Shown here: positions 16,190 through 24,490 of the stretch, piece by piece
Numbering within the stretch: position 1 is the stretch's first letter
Layout: each line of letters opens with the position of its first letter
Source: Candidatus Cardinium hertigii
Lineage (GTDB): Bacteria; Bacteroidota; Bacteroidia; Cytophagales; Amoebophilaceae
Assembly: GCF_003176915.1 (NCBI RefSeq)
Contig: NZ_CP029619.1
Coordinates: 1,116,001 to 1,180,000, forward strand
Direction: 5' to 3'
DNA length: 64,000 bases
The notes under the pieces: model-generated
Database searches by the model: none
What the model was told of the DNA's origin: nothing
Seen by the model: the letters and a program-made list of their open reading frames with translations, nothing else
Program-made: the position numbers and the translations under genes

Positions 16190-17283
16190 AAGGTTTTCTC
16201 GATAATAAGCTGATCCATTTCCGTAAGACCTTCCTTTACTTCTGCATGCAAGCCATCCGATAATCCTAGACGTACCTTTTTGTTAATGGGTTTACCATTA
16301 TCCAAACACTTTACAACATCAGCTTCTCCTTCCCGCTCGATCAGGTTTTCTGGAACAGTAAGTACATTCTTTGCTTGATCTAAAATTATTTCTGCAATTC
16401 CTACATAACCAGCACGCAAATAGATTTTTTTGTTTTTAGATTTGGCTATGGTACCTTGTATTTCAAACAATATCTCTCCCTGGTTTTTATATTCATCGTT
16501 TGCTTTAGGGGAAATATGCGTTAGCGTAACCTGTAATTTTTCTTTCTTTAGTGCATTCAAAGTAATGGGAAAGGTCATGCCTTTCCGAAGATATACCACA
16601 TCTGTTTCATGAACTTTAGCAGAGAAGAGTAAATTTTCCATATCCCCAATAACGACTACAGCACTGTTTTTCCCCTCCCGGGAGACATTTACCATGCTGC
16701 CCTCCTTAGCTGGTAAGGCTAAAGCAATTCCCTTGGTAGTGGCTTTAACGATATTAGAATTTTCCCCTTGTGGTACTTTTATGTAGCCACAACGAGTGAT
16801 AGTAAGCTGTTTTTCAGCTATAGCAACCTGCTCTTTTGCGTCTTCCCATGCTGCTAAGGTAGCTTCATAAGCCTCTTGAGCTAACATTTTTTTTGTAAAA
16901 AGAACCCTATCCCTTAAGAACGTTTTCCTGATTTTATCCCGTTTAATAATAGCTGAACGTAAGGCACTTTTGGCTTGTTCTACCTTGTCTGTGTTAGGTT
17001 GTATGGTAATACGGGCAATGGCAGTCCCCTTTTGCACAAGATCCCCTTCTTTGACAAATAACTTGTCTACTATACCTGGAATATGCGTATGTATGGTAAC
17101 CTCTTTACAAGGTATAATATTACCACAAAATTGTTTTTTATGTACAATTGTTCTGCGGACAGGCCGCTCCGTTTGAAAGACTGGCTGCTGCGATGGTAAC
17201 GTAAACAGTCTGTATTTGGTGTGCACAAAGAATCCTCCTGCTGCTAACAGCAGGAGAAGGATAAATTTAGTAAAATTACGCAT
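16186..17283 (-). CDS. Periplasmic adaptor (membrane fusion protein), MacA/HlyD type
   Basis: Bridges inner-membrane permease and outer-membrane channel. The 365-residue protein has an N-terminal membrane anchor (about 6-20). A lipoyl-like half motif follows (HIPGIVDKLFVKEGDLVQKG, about 67-86). Next is a short alpha-hairpin (about 100-160), the second lipoyl half and a beta-barrel region with CGYIKVPQ and later DNGKPINKKVRLG. Length and order match the MacA/RND-MFP family. It lies directly after the first permease gene (2 bp gap) and overlaps the ATPase gene. Confidence 0.87.
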   Translation of the reverse strand: MRNFTKFILLLLLAAGGFFVHTKYRLFTLPSQQPVFQTERPVRRTIVHKKQFCGNIIPCKEVTIHTHIPGIVDKLFVKEGDLVQKGTAIARITIQPNTDKVEQAKSALRSAIIKRDKIRKTFLRDRVLFTKKMLAQEAYEATLAAWEDAKEQVAIAEKQLTITRCGYIKVPQGENSNIVKATTKGIALALPAKEGSMVNVSREGKNSAVVVIGDMENLLFSAKVHETDVVYLRKGMTFPITLNALKKEKLQVTLTHISPKANDEYKNQGEILFEIQGTIAKSKNKKIYLRAGYVGIAEIILDQAKNVLTVPENLIEREGEADVVKCLDNGKPINKKVRLGLSDGLHAEVKEGLTEMDQLIIEKTL

Positions 17284-17285
17284 TG

Positions 17286-18485
17286 TTATTCATTATTTAA
17301 AGCATCTATTGGTTTAATATACAATGCCCTTTTAGCCGGAATAATAGCAGCTAAGCAACTTGCTATTAGTAACACAGCCAAGGCAGCTAGGGCTGTAGCA
17401 TATTTAAGTTCTACATGGGCAATATCGTATAGTTTCATAATAGGCAATAGGCATTGATTGGCCCATTTGAGTAAACCGATACCTAACCCCATACCTACCA
17501 TACCAGCCAATACATGGATGATAATGGACTCTAATAAAATAAGCAGCACAATATGCTTTGTACTGGCACCAACCACTTTACGGATAGCCAGCTCCTTGGT
17601 ACGTTCCCTCACTACTACTAGCATCATATTGCTTACCCCAACTACACCACTTAGCAACAAACAACCGCTAATAAACCAAGTAAATCCTTGTATAACTAAA
17701 AATAAAATCTTAAAACGTTTGGTTTCTTTAGTATATGGTATATAAATGTTAATGGTATCTTTATCTTGGATTTGAAGCTGCCTATTTAAATAGTTTTTCG
17801 TTTTTGCTTGTATACTACTAATATCTTGTTTTGGTTTAAGTACGCTTACCATTTTCGTTATGGTTTGTGTAGGGAATAATGTGTTAAAAAAAGTGTCAGG
17901 AATCAGTGCTATATTTTCATTTTCTTTTCTACCCATTATCTCAACTATACCAATAACATGCACAGCGGTATTGTGTAGCCATATAGATTTTCCAATGGCC
18001 ATTTCCTCACCAAAAAGATTCATTTTTGTTTGTTTGCTTAATAGGCAAATTGGCAAGCCTGCTTGTATATGTCGTTGTGTAAAAAAACGCCCTTCTACGA
18101 TTTTTAAATCGTGAATTGCTGCGTAGTTGGTCTCAATACCTATAATGCTACTTTCCTCTTTTTCTGTTTCGTGTATTAAAAAAGAAGTAGTTTCCAAGAC
18201 AGGTACCGCACATTCAAAAAAAGGCAACCCCTGCGTTAAGCTTGTTGCTACTGTTTTTGTTAACTTCAATCGCTTAGCTGATGAGGGATTTATGGAAATG
18301 TTTAAGACATCCTTATTAAAGTCAGAGAAGCTTTTTGTTAGCCCCTTATAGTACCCATTGCTTATCCCTTGAAAAAGAACCAATAGCAACATAGCCCATA
18401 AAACCCCGAACCCTGTAAAGCAGGTCCGGATGGTGTGCTGCCTTAAACTTTTGTATGGCTCTATAAATATTTGATAATCAATCAT
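17286..18485 (-). CDS. MacB-like ABC permease (FtsX domain), subunit 1
   Basis: An inner-membrane permease of 399 residues. It has one TM helix near the N-terminus (about 25-45), a MacB-type periplasmic domain (about 50-260), then three C-terminal TM helices around GFTWFISGCLLLSGVVGVSN, IVLLILLESIIIHVLAGMVG and ATALAALAVLLIASCLAAII. The NMMLVVVRERTKELAIRKVVGA stretch is the conserved FtsX-family coupling region. The next gene upstream encodes a similar protein, so the pump probably uses a heterodimeric permease rather than the MacB homodimer. Confidence 0.87.
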   Translation of the reverse strand: MIDYQIFIEPYKSLRQHTIRTCFTGFGVLWAMLLLVLFQGISNGYYKGLTKSFSDFNKDVLNISINPSSAKRLKLTKTVATSLTQGLPFFECAVPVLETTSFLIHETEKEESSIIGIETNYAAIHDLKIVEGRFFTQRHIQAGLPICLLSKQTKMNLFGEEMAIGKSIWLHNTAVHVIGIVEIMGRKENENIALIPDTFFNTLFPTQTITKMVSVLKPKQDISSIQAKTKNYLNRQLQIQDKDTINIYIPYTKETKRFKILFLVIQGFTWFISGCLLLSGVVGVSNMMLVVVRERTKELAIRKVVGASTKHIVLLILLESIIIHVLAGMVGMGLGIGLLKWANQCLLPIMKLYDIAHVELKYATALAALAVLLIASCLAAIIPAKRALYIKPIDALNNE

Positions 18486-18505
18486 ATTATATATACTAAG
18501 AGAGA

Positions 18506-19723
18506 CTAGTTATTTAATGCCGTTACAGGTTTAATTCGGATAGCTCTTATAACGGGAGCGACAGTTGTTAGGCTGCTGGTTAGGCATAGCAGCCCTAAGC
18601 AAGATAACATAATTTCAAATGAGCAAGTTAAGTTTGTAAAGTAATAGTCTTTGTATGCGGGTATAACCCATTTATTCAGCAGTTGTATAAGTGCAAAACT
18701 GGATATACTACCTAAGGCACCCGCTAGCATAGTCACCAGTAGTACTTCCCATGTGACCATAGCTATAATCGCTGTAATGCTGCTGCCCAATACCCTACGG
18801 ATAGCGATTTCTTTTGTTCTTTCATGGATTGTTACCAGCATCATATTGCTTAAACTTACTATCCCTGTTATAAGAAACAAAATGCCTATAATCCAGTTAG
18901 CGGTAGATAGGTTTTGGAAGAATCTGTGGAACTTAGCAGCGTGTTGTTCCATAGAAAATATCCCGATTGCTTTTTTATCAGTTGGATTAAAATGCAACTG
19001 TCGTGCAAAATAGGAGCGAAATTGTTTTTCTGCTGCTACTGCGTGCGCAGTAGGCATTAATGTTAGGCGAATAGAAGTCACATAATCTCGTGCACGCAGC
19101 TGTAGCTTTTTAAACAAACTGCTTCCCAAAACTATACAATCGGAGATCATTTTTAAATGGCTCGCATCTTCTAGTACACCTACTACTTGTAAGCTTTTAT
19201 TTCCTAATAAAATTAATTTCCCAATGGCAGCTGTTGCTCCAAATAAGTCTTTTTTTATATCAGCTCCCAATACGCAAATATCAGCTGCTGCTGTTATATC
19301 ACGTGCAGTAATAAAACGTCCCGCTTGAAGTTCTATATTTGCTAAGGTAGCATAGGTAGGATCGACCCCTGTAAGCCAGGGCGTAGTTGTTTTGTTTGCA
19401 TAAGTTGCTTTTTTATTACTAGCATAGTGGAACCATTGCGGAGTAATATGGTGAATTATCTTGAATTGCTTGGAAAAAGGTACAACTAATTCTGTTGGAA
19501 TCAAAATCGGAATCCCATTCTTACTACCTCGATATATCCACATGGTTTTTTCGCCGTATTTTGCAAATATTTGTGTGATGCCAGTGTGTAAGCTATTTCC
19601 AACAGTTAATAATAGTTGTAGTATAAAAATGGCTAATGAAACGCCAAATCCCATAGATAGGGTACGTGTTTTGTGGGTCCGTATACTTTGATAAGCTTCT
19701 TTGAAGGCGTGCAACCAGGTCAT
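18506..19723 (-). CDS. MacB-like ABC permease (FtsX domain), subunit 2
   Basis: A second permease, 405 residues, with the same plan as its neighbour: N-terminal TM (about 22-42), periplasmic domain, then the conserved NMMLVTIHERTKEIAIRRVLG coupling segment flanked by TM helices (about 285-305, 330-355, 370-395). It is the first gene of the five-gene efflux operon (permease, permease, adaptor, ATPase, TolC-like), 20 bp ahead of subunit 1. The two permeases are clearly related but well diverged, so this is an old duplication. Confidence 0.87.
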   Translation of the reverse strand: MTWLHAFKEAYQSIRTHKTRTLSMGFGVSLAIFILQLLLTVGNSLHTGITQIFAKYGEKTMWIYRGSKNGIPILIPTELVVPFSKQFKIIHHITPQWFHYASNKKATYANKTTTPWLTGVDPTYATLANIELQAGRFITARDITAAADICVLGADIKKDLFGATAAIGKLILLGNKSLQVVGVLEDASHLKMISDCIVLGSSLFKKLQLRARDYVTSIRLTLMPTAHAVAAEKQFRSYFARQLHFNPTDKKAIGIFSMEQHAAKFHRFFQNLSTANWIIGILFLITGIVSLSNMMLVTIHERTKEIAIRRVLGSSITAIIAMVTWEVLLVTMLAGALGSISSFALIQLLNKWVIPAYKDYYFTNLTCSFEIMLSCLGLLCLTSSLTTVAPVIRAIRIKPVTALNN

Positions 19724-19815
19724 AACATAAAACCAAAGGAAACCATTAAATTGTAACTTAAGTTTAGAAAGAAATTTAAGAAAAAAATCCTTATAAATCT
19801 ATGTAATTAGCTTCC

Positions 19816-20724
19816 TTATGTGCTGTTATCTTCTGCTCTAGGATGTGCTTGCTGAAATACTTCTTTTAGTTTATGCAGGGAGGTATGGGTATAAACCTGG
19901 GTAGCTGCTAAACTTGCGTGGCCTAATAGCGCTTTAATAGCATTTAAATCGGCTCCTTTATCCAGTAGGTGTGTAGCGAAAGAGTGGCGCAATACATGGG
20001 GGGAGTGCTGGCTAGCACGTATAGTGGGCGCCAAATATTTTTTAATAATGCGATAGATAAACATAGGGTAGCAAGGGGTCCCTTTATCTGTGACGATCAG
20101 GAGGGGTGTAGTTGTGTAGCCCGAGGTTTCTTTTTCAGCCAGGTAGCTTGCTAGTAACTTTGTTAATGGCTTCGGAAAGGGAATAAGCCGTTCTTTTTTA
20201 CGTTTACCTATCACTTTAAGCATGCCATCCATTAAGTTAAGATCTGCTGTACGCAGCGTTACGAGCTCTGCTAGGCGCATGCCTGTACCGTAGAGTAGCT
20301 CTAGAATGAGCCGGTCACGCATACCTGCAAATGTAGTGGAAAAGGAATGCCCAGTTAAGAAAGTCAAAAATTCCCTTTCTTGAAAGAAAAGAGGTAAGCG
20401 CTTAGGGGCTTTTAAACTTTTGAGCTGATGGGTAGGCAGGGCAGCAATGTATGCATTTTTGTGTAAAAAAGCATAAAAAGCACGTACCGCAACTATTTTT
20501 CGGTTGATAGAGCGGTTGTTGTACGCTTCCTTTGCTAGGGAAATAAGCCATCCACGCAAATCCAACGGAGTTACTTCCGTAACATGCTTGGGTATCGCTA
20601 GGCTAGATAGGTAATACAGCAGTTGATTCAAATCTGCCTGGTAGGCATCCGTGGTATGCATGCTTGCCCTTTTTTCTACCTTTAAATAAGTTATAAAAAG
20701 AGATAAGAGCCATTGGTTACCCAT
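19816..20724 (-). CDS. xerD: Tyrosine recombinase XerC/XerD
   Basis: Resolves chromosome dimers at dif sites. The 302 residues comprise an N-terminal SAM-like core-binding domain (about 1-90) and a catalytic domain with Arg150 (GTGMRLAEL), Lys174 (GKRKKERLIP), His243-x-x-Arg246 (HVLRHSFATHLL), His269 (LLGHAS) and nucleophile Tyr278 (TQVYTH). All active-site residues are present. It follows rpsU on the same strand after a 23-bp gap, an arrangement also seen in free-living Bacteroidota. Whether it is the XerC or XerD orthologue cannot be decided here; a phage integrase is less likely given the context and length. Confidence 0.9.
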   Translation of the reverse strand: MGNQWLLSLFITYLKVEKRASMHTTDAYQADLNQLLYYLSSLAIPKHVTEVTPLDLRGWLISLAKEAYNNRSINRKIVAVRAFYAFLHKNAYIAALPTHQLKSLKAPKRLPLFFQEREFLTFLTGHSFSTTFAGMRDRLILELLYGTGMRLAELVTLRTADLNLMDGMLKVIGKRKKERLIPFPKPLTKLLASYLAEKETSGYTTTPLLIVTDKGTPCYPMFIYRIIKKYLAPTIRASQHSPHVLRHSFATHLLDKGADLNAIKALLGHASLAATQVYTHTSLHKLKEVFQQAHPRAEDNST

Positions 20725-20747
20725 GCGGATAGTGCATTTAATGCTGT

Positions 20748-20942
20748 TTAAGCATTGGGATTATGCAGCATGCTATGTCTGTAGCGGGCTTTTAATTTTT
20801 CTGCTTTCCTTCTTACAGAAGGTTTAACATAATGCATACGGGCGCGTACTTCCTTGAGGACACGTACACGTTCTACCTTCTTTTTGAATCTTTTTATTGC
20901 CCTATCAAAGGATTCTCCCTCTTTTACTTCTACAAAAATCAT
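20748..20942 (-). CDS. rpsU: Small ribosomal subunit protein bS21
   Basis: A 64-residue basic protein of the 30S subunit needed for initiation. The start at 20942 gives MIFVEVKEGESFDRAIKRF, the conserved bS21 opening, then KKKVERVRVLKEVR and a basic helix with RRKAEKLKARYRH. An open frame extends upstream through a minisatellite to 21167, but those residues are repeat-encoded and unlike bS21, so the internal ATG is taken. The gene leads into xerD. The minisatellite starts about 60 bp upstream, so the promoter lies within or beyond the repeats. Confidence 0.92.
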   Translation of the reverse strand: MIFVEVKEGESFDRAIKRFKKKVERVRVLKEVRARMHYVKPSVRRKAEKLKARYRHSMLHNPNA

Positions 20943-21000
20943 ACCTAACACGTTATACGTAACTATACTACAAATTATATGGTTTAAAAAAATTTCTCCT

Positions 21001-21175
21001 CTCTTCTTGTTTGCACGTCTCCTTCTCCCCCTCTTCTTGTTTGCACGTCTCCTTCTCCCCCTCTTCTTGTTTGCACGTCTCCTTCTCCCCCCTCTTCTTG
21101 TTTGCACGTCTCCTTCTCCCCCTCTCCTTGTTTGCACGTCTCCTTCTCCCTCTCTTCTTGTTTGCACGTCTCCTT
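21001..21175. repeat. Minisatellite, 30-bp unit, about 6 copies
   Basis: The unit CTCTTCTTGTTTGCACGTCT plus CCTTCTCCCC is repeated three times perfectly (21001-21090) and then three times with small indels to about 21175. The indels shift the reading frame, so it is not a conserved peptide repeat. It lies immediately upstream of rpsU. Confidence 0.92.
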
Positions 21176-21393
21176 AAATAGGCACCCTATCCCTTAATTC
21201 CTCCCCTCAAAATCAAATTTAGGTTAAAAGCAGGGCAAACACAAGAACTGTTCATTAAAATGTTTTAATTATTAAATTGTATGTTTAAGCATTAAAAATT
21301 AGTGCGTTGCGTTAAATAGTACTTTTTTAGGTAAAAGTATTGTAAATTTAATGATCTATCTGTTTTTTTGTTGAATTTAAACATTTTTAATTT

Positions 21394-21504
21394 ATGGTAT
21401 CGTTTAAAGTTGGTCTTATACTTTCGTTAGTAGCAACGGCGTATTTTTCTTTAGTGTTGTACATGTTATTTCACCTTATTAGGGATAAGTATTTCCGGAA
21501 TTAA
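21394..21504 (+). CDS. Possible 36-residue single-TM peptide
   Basis: From ATG 21394 a 36-codon frame encodes a short N-terminus (MVSFKV), about 22 hydrophobic residues (GLILSLVATAYFSLVLYMLF) and a charged tail (HLIRDKYFRN), a classic small membrane protein layout with positive residues on one side. The upstream DNA is AT-rich with ATTGTAAATTTA just before the start. It sits between divergent rpsU and convergent tatD in otherwise empty DNA. No family recognised. It may be chance, but a clean TM profile in an isolated frame is worth recording. Confidence 0.35.
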   Translation: MVSFKVGLILSLVATAYFSLVLYMLFHLIRDKYFRN

Positions 21505-21533
21505 AAACATACGGTATTACCAGCATGGTATAG

Positions 21534-22313
21534 TTATTGATTATTAAATAACCTTGTAGCATTTTCCGTGGTTATGGCGGCGATTTCTGTCAACGGCATC
21601 TGCTTAATAGCAGCTAATTTTGCTGCTGTATAGCGTAAATAGCCAGGTTCATTGCGTTTGCCACGGTGCGGTAGAGGTGCCAGGTAGGGGCTATCTGTTT
21701 CTAATACGAGATGGTTTGCTGCTATAGTTGTTAAGGTTTCTGCTAGTTTATGGGAAGGGAGCGTTATTAAGCCCCCAATGCCTAAGCGAAAGCCTAGCTT
21801 TATGCAGTATTCCGCTTCTATTGTATTTCCTGTGAAACAATGGATAACACCTTTTAGGGAACCGTCTTGTGCTTTTTCTAGTAGTTGAAGCATGCGTTTA
21901 AAGGCATTTCTACAGTGAATGGAGACAGGAAGTTGGTGTTTTTTGGCTAAATTTAGCTGGATCATAAATGCTTCTTCCTGTTCTGCAAGGAAAGCAGAAG
22001 AATGGTATTGGTCTATGCCTATTTCGCCTATTGCCAGGAAAGAAGCTTTGTTAAGCCATTCTTCAACCAGATATAGCTGATTCGTAAAGTTTCTTTTGAT
22101 GTAACAAGGGTGAATCCCCATCATGGGGAAACATTGTGTCGGATAGCGAGCTGCTACAGCCATCATTTTTGATAGGGTTGTCTCATTGATGTTAGGCATG
22201 TAAATTTTTTGTACATAGTTCTTTTGTGCATTTTCTAGAATGTCGGATAAGTTATCCTGAAATTCAACTTCATATATATGTGCATGTGTATCAATCAGCT
22301 GCATAAGATACAT
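21534..22313 (-). CDS. tatD: TatD family metal-dependent hydrolase
   Basis: A TIM-barrel metallohydrolase, in other bacteria a 3'-5' DNA exonuclease. The 259 residues carry the metal ligands in order: His10-x-His12 (DTHAHIYE), Glu97 (GEIGID), His133 (SIHCR), His158 (HCFTG) and Asp207 (ETDSPYLAP). The TDSPYLAP motif is diagnostic. Length is normal (about 255). An internal Met at residue 4 (MQLIDTH) may be the actual start. It may be transcribed after the phosphodiesterase gene 47 bp upstream on the same strand. Confidence 0.92.
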   Translation of the reverse strand: MYLMQLIDTHAHIYEVEFQDNLSDILENAQKNYVQKIYMPNINETTLSKMMAVAARYPTQCFPMMGIHPCYIKRNFTNQLYLVEEWLNKASFLAIGEIGIDQYHSSAFLAEQEEAFMIQLNLAKKHQLPVSIHCRNAFKRMLQLLEKAQDGSLKGVIHCFTGNTIEAEYCIKLGFRLGIGGLITLPSHKLAETLTTIAANHLVLETDSPYLAPLPHRGKRNEPGYLRYTAAKLAAIKQMPLTEIAAITTENATRLFNNQ

Positions 22314-22360
22314 GGTTAAGCTATGGTTTAAATGGGCAAGCTTTCTGTTTTAGTCTCTTC

Positions 22361-22894
22361 TTACGTAGGATCAGGTTCTCTTTCCAATGCATTGGGAAGA
22401 ACCCTGCTACCTAATTCTATTACTTCCATGTTACCAATCTTTGTATTATTTATTTCGAAGCGTAGTAGCGTTCGTACGGAATGATGTCCCTGCTGTCCAG
22501 CAGCACCTGGGTTAAGGTAAAGCAGGGGAGGATGTTTTTTATCACGCATTATACGTAAAATATGGGAATGTCCACAAACTAAAATAGCCGGTTGTGTTTG
22601 CTTTAGTTTGGCTCGTATCTCTGCTGTATAGAGGGGGGGGGCACCCCCTATATGTACCATCCATATGGTTATACCTTCACAATTAAATGATTGAAAACTA
22701 GGATATACTAATCTTACTGCCTGCGCATCTATGTTACCATGTACAGCCCTAAAAACTTTAAAAGCAGCAAAGGTAGGTAGCAATTTGGGGTCGCCAATAT
22801 CACCTGCATGCCAAACTTCATCGCATATTTTGAAATGATCAAAGATGCTAGGATCCATCCATCCATGTGTATCTGAGAGTAGGCCAATTTTCAT
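22361..22894 (-). CDS. YfcE/MJ0936-type metallophosphoesterase
   Basis: A small calcineurin-like phosphodiesterase of 177 residues. Metal-binding motifs are LLSDTHG (Asp8, His10), HAGDIGD (Asp32), VHGNID (Asn54), a later MVHIGG and CGHSHI. Members of this family hydrolyse simple phosphodiesters; the physiological substrate is unknown. Length fits (160-185). It lies between the broken ogt and tatD on the minus strand. A run of eight G on the plus strand (22632-22639) falls inside the gene in frame. Confidence 0.87.
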   Translation of the reverse strand: MKIGLLSDTHGWMDPSIFDHFKICDEVWHAGDIGDPKLLPTFAAFKVFRAVHGNIDAQAVRLVYPSFQSFNCEGITIWMVHIGGAPPLYTAEIRAKLKQTQPAILVCGHSHILRIMRDKKHPPLLYLNPGAAGQQGHHSVRTLLRFEINNTKIGNMEVIELGSRVLPNALEREPDPT

Positions 22895-22916
22895 AGCTAT
22901 TGCTTCATTCTGCTTA

Positions 22917-23363
22917 TTATGTATCCTCTGTATCCAATGTAAGCAGTGTACGATTCTTTTGTTCCAATTTAAGCAAGGTTTGCTTAAGCGTTATACCCGC
23001 AGCATAGCCTCTTATTGAGCCATTGTTTTGTATTACCCTGTGACAGCGTAATAAGAACAACAGCCCCATAGAGAATTTTTGTTAAGCTTTGCCATATTTT
23101 TTTTGAAAACAGCTACCATTTACATTATAATCAATAGTAAAACAGTTGCTTTTTGCAACGATATAGGCAACTAATTGTTTTTTGGTTAAGGTAAATAAAG
23201 GAATAGCATCGGTATACTTCCAATTTGCTCCTACAATAGGCAAATTCTTTTGTCCTGCTGTATATATGCCACTTAAGCTTTTTCCACAATAAGAAACCAG
23301 TAAGATTTTACCAATAGGTGTAGCAACGTAAGTATAGTAGCTGATGGCAACACCTGTTTGCAT
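22917..23363 (-). pseudogene. ogt: Broken methylated-DNA-protein-cysteine methyltransferase
   Basis: The ancestor removed O6-alkyl groups from guanine. The N-terminal part (23363 down to 23082, starting MQTGVAISYYTYVATPIGKI) matches the Ogt N-domain and ends at a TAA after QKKYGKA. In the same frame downstream, 23081-22917 encodes the active-site region LRCHRVIQNNGSIRGYAAGI and the C-terminal helix. About 40-50 residues between the two (the segment with the conserved IPYG and AVG) are missing, and the usual PCHRV is changed to RCHRV. An in-frame stop plus an internal deletion mean it is not functional as Ogt. Confidence 0.78.
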
Positions 23364-23478
23364 AAAGGGTGCTAGTGTTACGTCATTTCAAAATTTAGAT
23401 AGATTTGTGTATTTTTTATAAATATAATTATAATGTTTTATATATACAAATGAGGGCATGTATTTGAGGGCATGTATT

Positions 23479-23573
23479 GGTTGGAATCAAGAGACATGGT
23501 TGGAATCAAGAGACATGGTTGGAATCAAGAGACATGGTTGGAATCAAGAGACATGGTTGGAATCAAGAGACAG
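23479..23573. repeat. Minisatellite, 19-bp unit, 5 copies
   Basis: The unit GGTTGGAATCAAGAGACAT is repeated five times, perfectly apart from the last base, ending 22 bp before the comF start. Just upstream, TGAGGGCATGTAT occurs twice in tandem (about 23451-23478). Confidence 0.93.
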
Positions 23574-23595
23574 CGAGCAATAGATAAGCGATGCA

Positions 23596-24315
23596 ATGCC
23601 AATAGCATACATATATAGGATAGCAACTAACTATGTAAGCGGTTTATGGGATTTGTTGTTCCCTCCGCTTTGTGTAGGCTGCGAGCGGAAGCTTGTACAA
23701 AGCGAAGCGTTCATTTGCACCTTTTGTTTTAGTTCTTTTCCAGAAACGAGCTACCATAGGCAGCCGGACAATGCTATGTTCTATCGGGTTATAGAGGATG
23801 TAGCTATTGCCGATGCCTTTGCCCTTTATTGGTTAAGAAAAAAAAGCCTGCTCGAGCGTGTGCTCGTAGCGATGAAATATAAAAACCAACCCAACATTGG
23901 CCTATTTTTAGGCCGTTATTATGCTACTATGTTAGCGCAAACATCGCTTATACAAACCATAGAAGGCATTGTTCCCATTCCCTTGCATCGGAGGAGATTA
24001 CAAGAAAGGGGGTATAACCAAAGTGGTTTTTTTGCGCAAGGTCTTGCAGAAGTATTACAAATTCCTTGCTACTCAGCTTGTGTGGAACGGATCCGTTATA
24101 CGCCTTCCCAGACAAAAAAGAGCAAAGAAGAGCGCAAAGCAAATCTCCAAGGAGTCTTTCGTGTAATGCATCCGGAGCTTATACAAGGTAAGCATCTTCT
24201 GCTGGTAGATGATATTTTTACTACAGGTGCCACATTGGTTTCCTGTGCAAAGGAAGTGTTAGCAGAAGGAGCTGGTCCAGTCAGTATGGCTACTATAGCA
24301 ATAGTAGAAGCGTAA
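23596..24315 (+). CDS. comF: ComF family phosphoribosyltransferase-like protein
   Basis: Related to the competence protein ComF and to amidophosphoribosyltransferases. The 239 residues have an N-terminal zinc-finger-like cluster (Cys26, Cys29, Cys41, Cys44) and a C-terminal PRPP-binding loop LLLVDDIFTTGATL (201-214), with IPLHRRRLQERGYNQ in between, all hallmarks of ComF. It is likely to help DNA uptake or a related recombination step; in a symbiont the role is unclear. The 5' flank is a minisatellite, so expression signals are confined to a short stretch. Confidence 0.9.
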   Translation: MPIAYIYRIATNYVSGLWDLLFPPLCVGCERKLVQSEAFICTFCFSSFPETSYHRQPDNAMFYRVIEDVAIADAFALYWLRKKSLLERVLVAMKYKNQPNIGLFLGRYYATMLAQTSLIQTIEGIVPIPLHRRRLQERGYNQSGFFAQGLAEVLQIPCYSACVERIRYTPSQTKKSKEERKANLQGVFRVMHPELIQGKHLLLVDDIFTTGATLVSCAKEVLAEGAGPVSMATIAIVEA

Positions 24316-24451
24316 GGTGGAGAGTCTTTATTAATACTACCCTAAAACAGATAAAATTTAATTAAATTGGTTTTATCCTACTAGGGTCTGGGAACCATAA
24401 GAAGCAAACCGGGAACAATACAACCGTAGGGAGCGTCCCGGAGGTATTTAT

Positions 24452-24468
24452 GCAATGCAACGCATTGC
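24452..24468. other. Hairpin GCAATGC/GCATTGC
   Basis: A perfect 7-bp stem with a 3-nt loop lies 22 bp before the M16 gene. Together with the nearby CCGGGA...TCCCGG pair (about 24410-24441) it makes the comF-M16 gap structured. The role is unknown. Confidence 0.3.
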
Positions 24469-24490
24469 CTGTTGTATGTAGATTAATGTA

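Noticed and set aside
20943-21167. N-terminal extension of rpsU through the minisatellite
   Set aside because: The extra residues are repeat-encoded, shift frame between units and have no counterpart in bS21. The internal ATG at 20942 gives the normal 64-residue protein.
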